Shown one piece after another: positions 1-6,335 of a stretch of 7,635 nucleotides of DNA. How positions within the stretch are numbered: position 1 is the stretch's first letter; each line of letters starts with the position of its first letter. The position numbers and the translations under genes were made by a program. The stretch is from Elusimicrobiota bacterium (GTDB lineage Bacteria; Elusimicrobiota; Elusimicrobia; 2-02-FULL-39-32): positions 6,739 through 14,373 of the forward strand of contig JAHFCA010000014.1 of assembly GCA_023249715.1 (NCBI GenBank), read 5' to 3'. The notes under the pieces are model-generated. The model was given only the letters and a program-made list of their open reading frames with translations. It was not told the DNA's origin and ran no database searches.

Positions 1-1036
1 CCGGTCCAGAATATTGCAACCACTCCTTCTTTAAAGAAGCGGTTCTCATTAAAGCCCCATCTTTGGCCAAAGTTCCCGTCAATATTCCAATAGAAGCCTC
101 TTTTCCATAAGGATGGTTTAATTTAAACAATGATTTATTGTGGCTGTTGCTCTTGGCAATATCCACAATATTTCTGCCTGTAGCAGTGGGGCTGGACTGC
201 AAAAAGCTACCTAAGGTGGAAAGTAGAGAATGGACTCCTCCCCATTTTTCTAATTCCTCTATGCTAAATTCTCCCGATTTATCTAAGGGAACTAATTGAG
301 GAATTTTTTTAGAAAGTTCGTTAACGGTTGAAAAGGATAAATTTAAATTGGCTTCCCTCGCAATCGCCGCCAAATGCAGTCCCGTTTGGCTACACCCTCC
401 TAAGGCAAAATCCACACACAAACTATTATGCAACGCGGCCGCAGTAAAAAATCGATGAGAACTCATACTTTGTTTGACCATTTCTAAAATTCTTACCGCT
501 CCCCAGTCCCCTAATTCCAAATTAAAACTTTGGCTTTTAACGGTGCTTTCTAACGTGCCAATTCGGGTTAACCCTAAAATTTCCAAAAGAAGCGGGAGAG
601 AATATTCGCTATAGGTTTTATTCTGAGAACTGGAATTCCAGAACCCATATTGCGGAAGAAAGAGCATAGGAACATTGCAGCGAGCGGAAGCCATCAGCAT
701 GCCCACCAAAGAATCGATGGACCACGGAATTAAAAGCAACCCTTTTAACTGTTCATTATAAATAATGAGTTCAATTTGATCGGCAATGATATCTCGGGAA
801 GGTAACCCGTAATGGAGAGACCCATTCCCGTCTAAACTTCCGGAAATTCCAAAAAAATAAGAATTCCCTCCATGCGCGGCAATAGAGTTTTTGAGGTGAT
901 CCACAAAACCCTGATGGTTTTCTAAAAACCGAGGAGAATTCCACCCGACAATGCCAATGGAAGAAACAGCAGTTCCAATGGCAGCCGCCGATTTTTGTTC
1001 CGCAATCTCTAATTCTTTTAATTTTTTCTTTGCCAT
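1..1036 (-). CDS. IlvD/Edd-family dehydratase-like protein lacking metal-site residues (partial, 3' end off window)
   Basis: An uninterrupted reading frame of 345 codons runs from ATG at 1036 to the window edge without a stop. AGGGG (1046-1042) lies 5 nt before the ATG. By memory-based comparison, the protein follows dihydroxy-acid dehydratase (IlvD) along its length: LPSRDIIAD (78-86) matches LPSREIIAD, GMLMASARCNVP (112-123) matches GMLMAAMRINIP, DFALGG (209-214) matches DMALGG, HLAAIAREA (221-229) is conserved, and GTLAKDGALM (321-330) matches GNLAPDGAIIK. The metal site is absent. The family NCDK motif (cluster Cys, Mg-binding Asp, carbamylated Lys) reads W-S-I-D at 105-108. The DDG Asp region reads I-S-G at 64-66. 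The CPTCGSCSGM segment is shortened and has no cysteine (about 132-146). Only three cysteines (120, 207, 215) occur, none at ligand positions. The usual N-terminal RAPHRALLRA segment is also missing. IlvD proteins are about 560 residues, so roughly a third lies outside the window. Normal dehydratase activity looks impossible. A regulatory, scaffolding or new catalytic role is inference, and degeneration is the alternative, though the open frame argues against it. Confidence 0.8.
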   Translation of the reverse strand, partial: MAKKKLKELEIAEQKSAAAIGTAVSSIGIVGWNSPRFLENHQGFVDHLKNSIAAHGGNSYFFGISGSLDGNGSLHYGLPSRDIIADQIELIIYNEQLKGLLLIPWSIDSLVGMLMASARCNVPMLFLPQYGFWNSSSQNKTYSEYSLPLLLEILGLTRIGTLESTVKSQSFNLELGDWGAVRILEMVKQSMSSHRFFTAAALHNSLCVDFALGGCSQTGLHLAAIAREANLNLSFSTVNELSKKIPQLVPLDKSGEFSIEELEKWGGVHSLLSTLGSFLQSSPTATGRNIVDIAKSNSHNKSLFKLNHPYGKEASIGILTGTLAKDGALMRTASLKKEWLQYSGP

Positions 1037-1069
1037 GCACGCCCCTAACAAATGCAAAAATAAGAGGAT

Positions 1070-1078
1070 ATTATAACA
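1070..1078 (-). promoter_or_regulatory. Extended -10 promoter candidate upstream of the IlvD-like gene
   Basis: In the 49-nt gap after the cimA stop, the minus strand reads TGTTATAAT (1078 to 1070), a perfect TGnTATAAT extended -10 box. No convincing -35 hexamer is seen 16-18 nt upstream; a TTGAAA lies too far away, at 22 nt. Transcription would begin near 1063, leaving a leader of about 27 nt that carries the AGGGG ribosome-binding site. The gene could therefore be expressed separately from the operon. The region is AT-rich, so a chance match is possible. Confidence 0.4.
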
Positions 1079-1085
1079 TTTTTTC

Positions 1086-2666
1086 TTACTTTTCGTCTTT
1101 CAATAACTTGTATTCTATAGAGTCTACTAACGCTTGCCACGAAGCATCAATGATGTTTTCCGAAACGCCAATGGTTACCCATGCGTCCTTTTCATCGCGG
1201 GATTCAATGAGAACCCGCACTTTCGCCTTGGTGCCGCTCGCCGCGTCAATGACACGGACTTTGAAATCGGTGAGAGAAACTTTTTTTAAAGCGGGGTAAA
1301 AGGGTTCTAGGGCCTTCCGGAGCGCGCCGTCCAAAGCGTTGACAGGCCCATCTCCCTTGGAAACAGTATGCTGGGTCCTCCCCTTCACTCTTAATTTTAA
1401 GGAGGCTTCCGAAATCATTCCGTGAGTATGAGAATCTTTTTCATCGCTTACTTTAAAACTGATGAGTTCAAAGAAAGTTTTATGAAGTCCCAACGCCTTT
1501 TGGACTAAAATGGCAAACGATGCCTCCGCTCCCTCAAACTGATACCCCTGCTGTTCCATTTTTTTGACGGTTTCTATAATAGGACGCACTTTTTCACTAT
1601 CTTTTGTAAAATCAAGATTCAGCTCTTTCATCTTTAAAAGAATATTCGATTGACCCGAAAGTTCCGAGATTAAAATTCTCCTGTTGTTTCCCACCAAAGA
1701 AGGATCAATATGTTCATACGTTTTTCTGTGGCGCACCATGGCCGAAACATGCACGCCCCCCTTATGGGCAAAGGCGGAATGGCCCACATACGGCTGGTGA
1801 TCATTGGGCACTACATTGACAATTTCGGAAATAGTCCGGGAGATATCGGTGATCGATTGCAGATGCTCCATGGGAATAGGTTCCAGATCCATCTTTAATC
1901 TTAGATTGGCAAGAATAGAAATTAAGTTGGCGTTACCGCACCGTTCCCCGTAGCCGTTCATAGTTCCCTGAACGAGGTCGCACCCTGATTGCACCGCCAT
2001 GAGAGAATTAGCGACGGCGCAATCGGAATCGTTGTGCGCATGAATTCCCAAGGAAACTTTTTGCAACCTTTTTCTTACTTCCCGAACGATGGCGGCCACT
2101 TCAAAAGGGAGCGATCCTCCGTTGGTGTCACAGAGAGTAATATTGTCCGCGCCGGCTCTAAACGCTTGGCGGATCGATTGCAGAGCATACGCCTTATTCT
2201 CTTTAAACCCATCGAAAAAATGTTCGGCGTCGTAAATCACCTCTAAGTTTTTAGATTTGAGAAAACGGACAGAATCATAAATCATCTTTAAATTTTCTTC
2301 GAGAGTGGCCCGCAAAGCGTGGAGAACCTGAAAATCCCACGACTTTCCAAAAATACAGGCCACATTTGTTTTCACGCGTAAAATGGCCTGCATACTAGGG
2401 TCTTTGGAAGCCGCTATATCTTTTCTCCGGGTGGAACCAAAAGCAGTGAGTTTTGCCGCTTTAAATTTTAAAGATTTCGCCTTCTTAAAAAATTCTTCAT
2501 CCTTAGGGTTAGACCCCGGCCATCCCCCCTCGATATAATGCACCCCCAGCCGATCAATAGCTTGAGCAATCTTTAATTTATCGTCCACCGATAAAGAGAT
2601 TCCAGAACCTTGAGTTCCATCTCTTAAGGTGGTATCGAATAATTTTATGATGCGGTTATTTTTCAT
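1086..2666 (-). CDS. cimA: (R)-citramalate synthase
   Basis: Condenses pyruvate and acetyl-CoA to (R)-citramalate, the first step of the threonine-independent route to 2-oxobutyrate and isoleucine; a soluble cytoplasmic enzyme. The 526-residue length fits the long CimA type (Geobacter/Leptospira kind). The N-terminal HMGL-like TIM barrel starts with DTTLRDGTQG (11-20). The GTQ reading and the following IEGGWPGSNPKD (45-56) distinguish CimA from 2-isopropylmalate synthase, which usually reads DGEQ. Metal and active-site motifs are CDTNGGSLP (179-187), GIHAHNDSD (207-215) with the two metal-binding histidines, and NGYGERCGNAN (237-247). HKGGVHVSAM (301-310) follows. The C-terminal part from about 415 to 515 is the LeuA-type dimerisation and allosteric domain, where isoleucine feedback is known in the family. 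The ATG overlaps the lysC stop as ATGA, with no Shine-Dalgarno sequence of its own, indicating translational coupling. Pairing with lysC places it in the aspartate/branched-chain amino-acid operon. Confidence 0.95.
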   Translation of the reverse strand: MKNNRIIKLFDTTLRDGTQGSGISLSVDDKLKIAQAIDRLGVHYIEGGWPGSNPKDEEFFKKAKSLKFKAAKLTAFGSTRRKDIAASKDPSMQAILRVKTNVACIFGKSWDFQVLHALRATLEENLKMIYDSVRFLKSKNLEVIYDAEHFFDGFKENKAYALQSIRQAFRAGADNITLCDTNGGSLPFEVAAIVREVRKRLQKVSLGIHAHNDSDCAVANSLMAVQSGCDLVQGTMNGYGERCGNANLISILANLRLKMDLEPIPMEHLQSITDISRTISEIVNVVPNDHQPYVGHSAFAHKGGVHVSAMVRHRKTYEHIDPSLVGNNRRILISELSGQSNILLKMKELNLDFTKDSEKVRPIIETVKKMEQQGYQFEGAEASFAILVQKALGLHKTFFELISFKVSDEKDSHTHGMISEASLKLRVKGRTQHTVSKGDGPVNALDGALRKALEPFYPALKKVSLTDFKVRVIDAASGTKAKVRVLIESRDEKDAWVTIGVSENIIDASWQALVDSIEYKLLKDEK

Positions 2667-3880
2667 TTTTTATGAAGTTCAAACGCTTTATGAAGCGCTT
2701 TAACAGCCTGTTGGCACTCGAATTCTTTTACGACGCATGCCACTTTAATTTCCGAAGTGGAAATCATTTCGATATTAATTTTTTCGTCTGATAAGGTTTT
2801 AAACATTTTGGCAGCCACGCCGGCATGGCTCTTCATCCCCACTCCCACAATAGAAACTTTGGCCACTTTTTCCTCACAGGAAATCCCCTGCGACTTTAGC
2901 TCTTTACCGACCTCTTTCAAAATGGAGAGCGCTTTTTTAAGATCGGTGCGAGCGATGGTAAAGGATATATCGTTGGTGCGATCCTGCGCGGCGGACTGAA
3001 TAATCATATCTACGTTAATATGAGCCTCCGCCAGCTCTCCAAAAATACGCGCCGCAATTCCCGGACGGTCTTCGACTCCTAAAACGGTTAACTTCGATTG
3101 ATTTTTATCAAAAGCGATACTGCTGACGATAACATCTTCCATCCCTTTAACCTCCTCGATAATCCAAGTTCCTTCTTCTTTTAAAAATGTAGACCGCACC
3201 TGGAGTTCCACTCCATATTTTTTTGCCACTTCAATGGAGCGAGCCTGCATCACCTGGGAGCCGGCTCCCGCCATTTCCAGCATTTCATCATATGAAATTT
3301 TATCTAATTTGCGGGCTTCGGGCACTATTCTGGGATCCGTGGTATAAACTCCAGAGACATCCGTATAAATTTCGCAGGCATCCGCTTTTAAGGCGGCCGC
3401 CAAAGCGACAGCCGTTAAATCGGACCCTCCCCGCCCTAATGTGGCGATATCTTGATTGGGATTAATTCCCTGAAAACCAGCGACAATGACTACGTTTCCT
3501 TTGCGCAATTCTTCCTGGATTTTGTCCGGTAAAATTTTTGTAATTTTCGCCCGCGTGTGGTTATGGTCGGCATAAATCCCCGCCTGAGGCCCTGTGAGAG
3601 AAACGGCGCCCGCTTTTAAATGATGGATCGCCATGCTTAAGAGAGCGATAGAAACTTGTTCTCCCGTTGATAGAAGCATATCCATCTCTCTTTCCGAAGG
3701 GGATTCGCACAGCTGATGCGCTTTTTCAATTAAATCGTCCGTCATGTCGCCGGGGGCGGAGACCACCACCACCACATGGTTTTTAGCTTTCTTCTTTTCC
3801 ACCACTCTCCGGGCGACATTCTGAACTTTTTGCACGTCGGCCACGGAAGAGCCGCCAAATTTCATGACAACTGTTTTCAT
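2663..3880 (-). CDS. lysC: Aspartate kinase with two C-terminal ACT domains
   Basis: Phosphorylates L-aspartate with ATP to 4-phospho-aspartate, the entry step to lysine, threonine and methionine (and diaminopimelate for the cell wall). It is 405 residues, the length of the monofunctional LysC/Ask class with alpha and beta products. The kinase domain (about 1-240) shows KFGGSS (7-12), STGEQ (71-75), GRGGSDLTA (149-157) and YTDVSGVYTTDPR (172-184). Two ACT domains follow, at about 265-333 (VLGVEDRPGIAARIF) and 340-402 (VSIVGVGMKSHAGVAAKMF, then STSEIKVACVV). These are the usual binding sites for lysine or threonine feedback inhibitors. The start ATG lies 4 nt after the thrB stop. The GGG of the thrB 3' end is too far away to act as a ribosome-binding site, so translation is probably coupled. 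An internal start with a strong ribosome-binding site is described separately. Confidence 0.97.
   Translation of the reverse strand: MKTVVMKFGGSSVADVQKVQNVARRVVEKKKAKNHVVVVVSAPGDMTDDLIEKAHQLCESPSEREMDMLLSTGEQVSIALLSMAIHHLKAGAVSLTGPQAGIYADHNHTRAKITKILPDKIQEELRKGNVVIVAGFQGINPNQDIATLGRGGSDLTAVALAAALKADACEIYTDVSGVYTTDPRIVPEARKLDKISYDEMLEMAGAGSQVMQARSIEVAKKYGVELQVRSTFLKEEGTWIIEEVKGMEDVIVSSIAFDKNQSKLTVLGVEDRPGIAARIFGELAEAHINVDMIIQSAAQDRTNDISFTIARTDLKKALSILKEVGKELKSQGISCEEKVAKVSIVGVGMKSHAGVAAKMFKTLSDEKINIEMISTSEIKVACVVKEFECQQAVKALHKAFELHKK
3140..3157 (-). promoter_or_regulatory. Internal ribosome-binding site and start for a lysC beta subunit
   Basis: On the minus strand GAGGAGG (3157-3151) is followed by an 8-nt spacer and an in-frame ATG (3142-3140), which is Met247 of LysC. 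Translation from here would give a 159-residue protein made only of the two ACT domains, ending at the same stop (2663). Bacillus subtilis aspartokinase II and Corynebacterium LysC are known to make beta subunits of similar length from an in-frame internal start at the same place in the protein (the 'MEE' segment before the first ACT domain). This is the best Shine-Dalgarno sequence I found in the window. The codons GAG GAG GTT also encode an ordinary I-E-E-V stretch, so the site could be partly fortuitous. Confidence 0.6.
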
Positions 3881-3884
3881 CGAT

Positions 3885-4820
3885 TTATATTACAATGGAC
3901 CCTTTTTTATTCAACTCTAAGACCAAACTTTTCGAGCGATATCCCGCGCTTAAAAAACCTTTTTCCATATTCCGGGCAACTTTGGCGCTATTATTTTCCT
4001 TTGCAAAAGCAAAGATGGAAGGACCCGCTCCGGAAAGCGCCACCCCTAACGCTCCGCCCTGATATCCTTTTTCTAATACTCTATCAAATCCCGGCACCAG
4101 TTTTTTTCGATAGGGCTGGTGGAGTTTATCTTCCATCGCTTCTCTTAAATGCTCATAATTTTTAGACTGAATAGCGCTTAAAAATCTAGAAACTCTCTTG
4201 ATATTGAATAGCGCGTCTTGAAACGAAACCGCTTTGGGTAAAACAGAACGAGCCTTCACTGTGGAAAGTTCATATTCTGGAACGCAAACGACCGCACGCA
4301 AATCCCCCGGTGGGTCCAACCGAATATAGGAAATTTTTTTGTTTCCATTTTCAGCCACCGTAAGCCCCCCCACCAAAGCAGGAACCACATTGTCCGGATG
4401 TCCTTCACTTTCCGAAGCTAAAGACAAAATATCCCTCTCGTCCAGAGCGTTGACAAGAAGCGCATTGGCCGCCAAGAGTCCGCCCAATATGGCCGCAGAA
4501 CTGGAACCCAATCCTCTCGATAAGGGAATGCGATTGAGGGACTGAAATTTAAAATTATATTTTTCTAGAGGAAACCGAGCTCTATTAAAAACCTTTTTGG
4601 CGCTTTGCCAAATAATATTTTTTTCGTCCCTGGGTAGGGAATCCTTCCCCTCCCCAAAGATTTTAAATTCCACAGAACCCGCCCTATCCTTTTTATTTTT
4701 AGGAATAAGAGTCATTTCTAATTCGTTATAAAGAGACAGCGCAATTCCCAAAACATCGAACCCGGGCCCCAAATTCCCAGACGTAGCCGGCACTTTTACT
4801 TTTATTTTACGCTGCATCAT
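3885..4820 (-). CDS. thrB: Homoserine kinase (GHMP family)
   Basis: Phosphorylates L-homoserine with ATP to O-phosphohomoserine, the substrate of threonine synthase; cytoplasmic. The 311 residues match the usual 300-320 of ThrB. All three GHMP motifs are present: the N-terminal VPATSGNLGPGFDVLG (10-25), the phosphate-binding loop PLSRGLGSSSAA (99-110), and the C-terminal ALSGAGPSIFAFA (261-273). EGHPDNVVPAL (139-149), typical of homoserine kinase, separates it from mevalonate and galactose kinases. ATG at 4820 was chosen because the protein begins directly before the conserved KVKVPATSGNLGPG; Met2 is an equally plausible start. The gene overlaps the end of thiE by 14 nt. An AAAGGA about 14 nt upstream is a poorly spaced ribosome-binding site. 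Homoserine dehydrogenase and threonine synthase, the flanking steps, are not in this window. Confidence 0.95.
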   Translation of the reverse strand: MMQRKIKVKVPATSGNLGPGFDVLGIALSLYNELEMTLIPKNKKDRAGSVEFKIFGEGKDSLPRDEKNIIWQSAKKVFNRARFPLEKYNFKFQSLNRIPLSRGLGSSSAAILGGLLAANALLVNALDERDILSLASESEGHPDNVVPALVGGLTVAENGNKKISYIRLDPPGDLRAVVCVPEYELSTVKARSVLPKAVSFQDALFNIKRVSRFLSAIQSKNYEHLREAMEDKLHQPYRKKLVPGFDRVLEKGYQGGALGVALSGAGPSIFAFAKENNSAKVARNMEKGFLSAGYRSKSLVLELNKKGSIVI

Positions 4821-5451
4821 ACGATTGAATTTTTTCCTTTAATGCCCGAGCCGATTCTTCGATATTATTCGCTTCAAAAACTGCCCTTACGACGGCAATT
4901 CTAGGAGCTCCTAATTTAAGAACCTCTTCCACATTGTCTAAATGAATGCCGCCAATCGCCACAAATGGCGTTTTTAATGCGGCGGAATATTTTTTTATCA
5001 ATTCCAAACCTACCGCCTTTCTTCCCGGTTTAGTGGGCGTAGCAAAAATAGGGCCCAAGGCCACATAACTGGCGCCCTCTTTTTCCGCCTCCAGAGCTTG
5101 CTCCAGGGAATGAGTGGAACGTCCAATTAAAAAGGAGCGGGCCCCAACTTGTTTTTTTGCTTCTAAAAGCGGTAAGTCCTCTTGCCCTAAATGGACACCA
5201 TCCGCTTCCACTTCTAGAGCCACGTCCAAATCGTCATTCACAATAAAAAGAGCCCCATAGCGATGACAAATTTCTTTTAACTCTCGGGCTAAAGGAACCA
5301 AATCTTTTTTTGAAACTGTTTTTCCCCGAAGCTGAATAATGTCCGCTCCCCCTTTACAGGCCTGTTCCACCATCTCAGGATAGCTTTGTCCCATTGACGG
5401 AGGCTGCGTAACACAATAGAGCCTAGAACTCTTGAATGATCTCTTTTTCAA
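4807..5451 (-). CDS. thiE: Thiamine-phosphate synthase
   Basis: Couples HMP diphosphate with thiazole phosphate to give thiamine monophosphate and diphosphate; a soluble TIM-barrel enzyme. The 214 residues match stand-alone ThiE. Signature segments are RLYCVTQ (10-16, first strand), IIQLRGKT (38-45, substrate phosphate contact; the frequent LREK appears as LRGK), FIVNDDLDVA (69-78), GVHLGQEDLP (85-94), LIGRSTHS (108-115), YVALGPIFATPTKPG (129-143), VAIGGI (164-169) and RIAVVRAV (184-191). The only start upstream of the first beta strand is TTG at 5451. A TAA in this frame lies immediately before it, so no longer form exists. No good Shine-Dalgarno sequence is seen. The first 29 nt overlap the end of thiD2 in a different frame, so translation is likely coupled. 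Many relatives carry ThiD2 and ThiE as one fused protein; here they are separate. Confidence 0.93.
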   Translation of the reverse strand: MKKRSFKSSRLYCVTQPPSMGQSYPEMVEQACKGGADIIQLRGKTVSKKDLVPLARELKEICHRYGALFIVNDDLDVALEVEADGVHLGQEDLPLLEAKKQVGARSFLIGRSTHSLEQALEAEKEGASYVALGPIFATPTKPGRKAVGLELIKKYSAALKTPFVAIGGIHLDNVEEVLKLGAPRIAVVRAVFEANNIEESARALKEKIQSYDAA

Positions 5452-5821
5452 TTAAATATAAATTAAAGCGAATCTTCTTATACCGCTCTCCCATTTTTTG
5501 GGATTCCAATTTTCCATACTCTTCCAGAACCCTTAAAGATTCTTCGCACCGTCTTAAATTGGCTCGCACAATACTGTTTTTATGGTCCCGTTTCCCTTCT
5601 TTTAAAGTGCCACCGGGATCTCCCGCCATGCGGGCATCCACCAGCTGCGAATAAATGGGACGAGTAATGGCATCCAGAGCATGGCGCATCGCTCTAAAAC
5701 ATTTATATTTTTTTTCGTCTTCCCATAAAAAGCGAGCCGTATCTTCTAACACTCTTAAACCTTCTCGGGCCCGATTTAAATTGGCATCCATTATCCTTAA
5801 AATGGAAACCTCACTTGCCAT
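5423..5821 (-). CDS. thiD2: ThiD2-type hydroxymethylpyrimidine-phosphate kinase
   Basis: ThiD2 proteins are small HMP-phosphate kinases. They make HMP diphosphate for ThiE but, unlike canonical ThiD, do not accept free HMP. They are about 130 residues long and frequently fused to the N-terminus of ThiE. This protein has 132 residues, lies directly before thiE, and carries the family pattern MDANLNRAREGLRVLEDTAR (11-30), an RHALD segment (46-50), a DPGGT turn (68-72) and a second helix pair ANLRRCEESLRVLEEYGKL (87-105). The two quoted helical segments resemble each other (ANLxRxxExLRVLE), suggesting an internal duplication. It has no signal peptide or membrane segment. The ATG at 5821 overlaps the rfaE2 stop by 11 nt; Met11 is a possible later start. 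Assignment rests on family recognition plus the thiE neighbour. The kinase role is known for characterised members and inferred here. Confidence 0.85.
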   Translation of the reverse strand: MASEVSILRIMDANLNRAREGLRVLEDTARFLWEDEKKYKCFRAMRHALDAITRPIYSQLVDARMAGDPGGTLKEGKRDHKNSIVRANLRRCEESLRVLEEYGKLESQKMGERYKKIRFNLYLIEKEIIQEF

Positions 5822-6278
5822 AACTCTGCAAAATTTTTTGAATGAGGCTAGACGTGGAAAATCCTTTTACTAAGGGGAATCGAATGACCTTTTTTACATC
5901 GGCGCGCCCCACAATTTCATGAGCCGCATAATCCCCGCCCTTAATGAGCGCATGGGGACGGAGCATCCGAATTGTTTCCAACGGAGTCGCTTCCGAAAAA
6001 AGGGTAACGTAATCCACGCACTCCAATGAGGCGATGAGCTCTGCCCGCATTTTTTCTGGCACAAGAGGCCTGTTTTTTCCCTTTAAAACTCGCACGGAAC
6101 TATTCGAATTGACAGCCACCACCAGAATATCCCCAAACTTTTTCGCCTTCTTTAGCAATCGCGCATGCCCCACATGCAAAAGATCAAAACAGCCATTCGT
6201 AAAAACAATTTTTTTCCTGCCGCGAATTCTATCTAAAATCCGCGCCAATTTTTTCCTGGAGAAAATTTTATTGCTCAT
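5811..6278 (-). CDS. rfaE2: D-glycero-beta-D-manno-heptose 1-phosphate adenylyltransferase, stand-alone
   Basis: Transfers AMP from ATP to heptose 1-phosphate, giving ADP-heptose for the LPS inner core; cytoplasmic. The 155 residues form a single nucleotidyltransferase domain equal to the C-terminal half of E. coli HldE (the split form is also called HldC). Visible motifs are VFTNGCFDLLHVGHARLL (25-42) with the catalytic HxGH (35-38), VAVNSNSSVRVLKG (54-67), RPLVPEKMRAELIASL (70-85, alpha-phosphate contact region), the diagnostic LIKGGDY (111-117), and GFSTSSLI (139-146) in place of the nucleotide-binding ISSTxxR-type motif. KGGDY and the heptose-type NSxxSVRxLKG favour this over FAD synthetase, TagD or pantetheine-phosphate adenylyltransferase. 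The kinase half (HldA) is not seen nearby. The start ATG at 6278 has no recognisable Shine-Dalgarno sequence; a GGGG/CCCC inverted repeat ends 8 nt upstream. Confidence 0.92.
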   Translation of the reverse strand: MSNKIFSRKKLARILDRIRGRKKIVFTNGCFDLLHVGHARLLKKAKKFGDILVVAVNSNSSVRVLKGKNRPLVPEKMRAELIASLECVDYVTLFSEATPLETIRMLRPHALIKGGDYAAHEIVGRADVKKVIRFPLVKGFSTSSLIQKILQSYGK

Positions 6279-6286
6279 CGGGAATT

Positions 6287-6298
6287 GGGGACAGCCCC
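6287..6298. repeat. Short inverted repeat GGGG-ACAG-CCCC
   Basis: A 4-bp perfect stem with a 4-nt loop lies just before the rfaE2 start, in the 60-nt gap between accC and rfaE2. It sits where a ribosome-binding site would be expected. The wording resembles the GGGACAG/CTGTCCC hairpins that form dispersed REP-like families in some bacterial genomes, but one copy cannot show that. It has no following T-run in the direction of transcription, so it is not a typical intrinsic terminator. Confidence 0.4.
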
Positions 6299-6322
6299 TA
6301 ATATTTTTATGCGAGCGCCTAT

Positions 6323-6335
6323 AGGGAATTTCCCT
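6323..6335. repeat. Short palindrome AGGGAATTTCCCT
   Basis: Perfect 6+6 inverted repeat around a single central base, 3 nt beyond the accC stop on the minus strand. As RNA it could form only a 4-bp GC-rich stem with a 5-nt loop. It is the second inverted repeat in the same 60-nt gap. It could be an operator-like site or part of a degenerate repeat; no downstream U-tract supports termination. Confidence 0.35.

Noticed and set aside
771..1040. An 89-codon minus-strand frame starting at GTG 1040.
   Set aside because: It lies in another frame of the IlvD-like gene, its Cys/Trp/Phe/Arg-rich product resembles nothing, and the overlapping frame has strong family motifs and a ribosome-binding site.
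1037..1085. An intrinsic terminator after cimA.
   Set aside because: The gap has A/T runs but no GC-rich inverted repeat ahead of a T-run on the minus strand.
3776..4165. A 129-codon plus-strand frame across the lysC-thrB junction.
   Set aside because: It is antisense to two well-supported genes, with a low-complexity, hydrophobic/Pro-rich product and no ribosome-binding site. Other plus-strand frames (1030-1299, 1989-2246, 6034-6324 and similar) fail for the same reasons.
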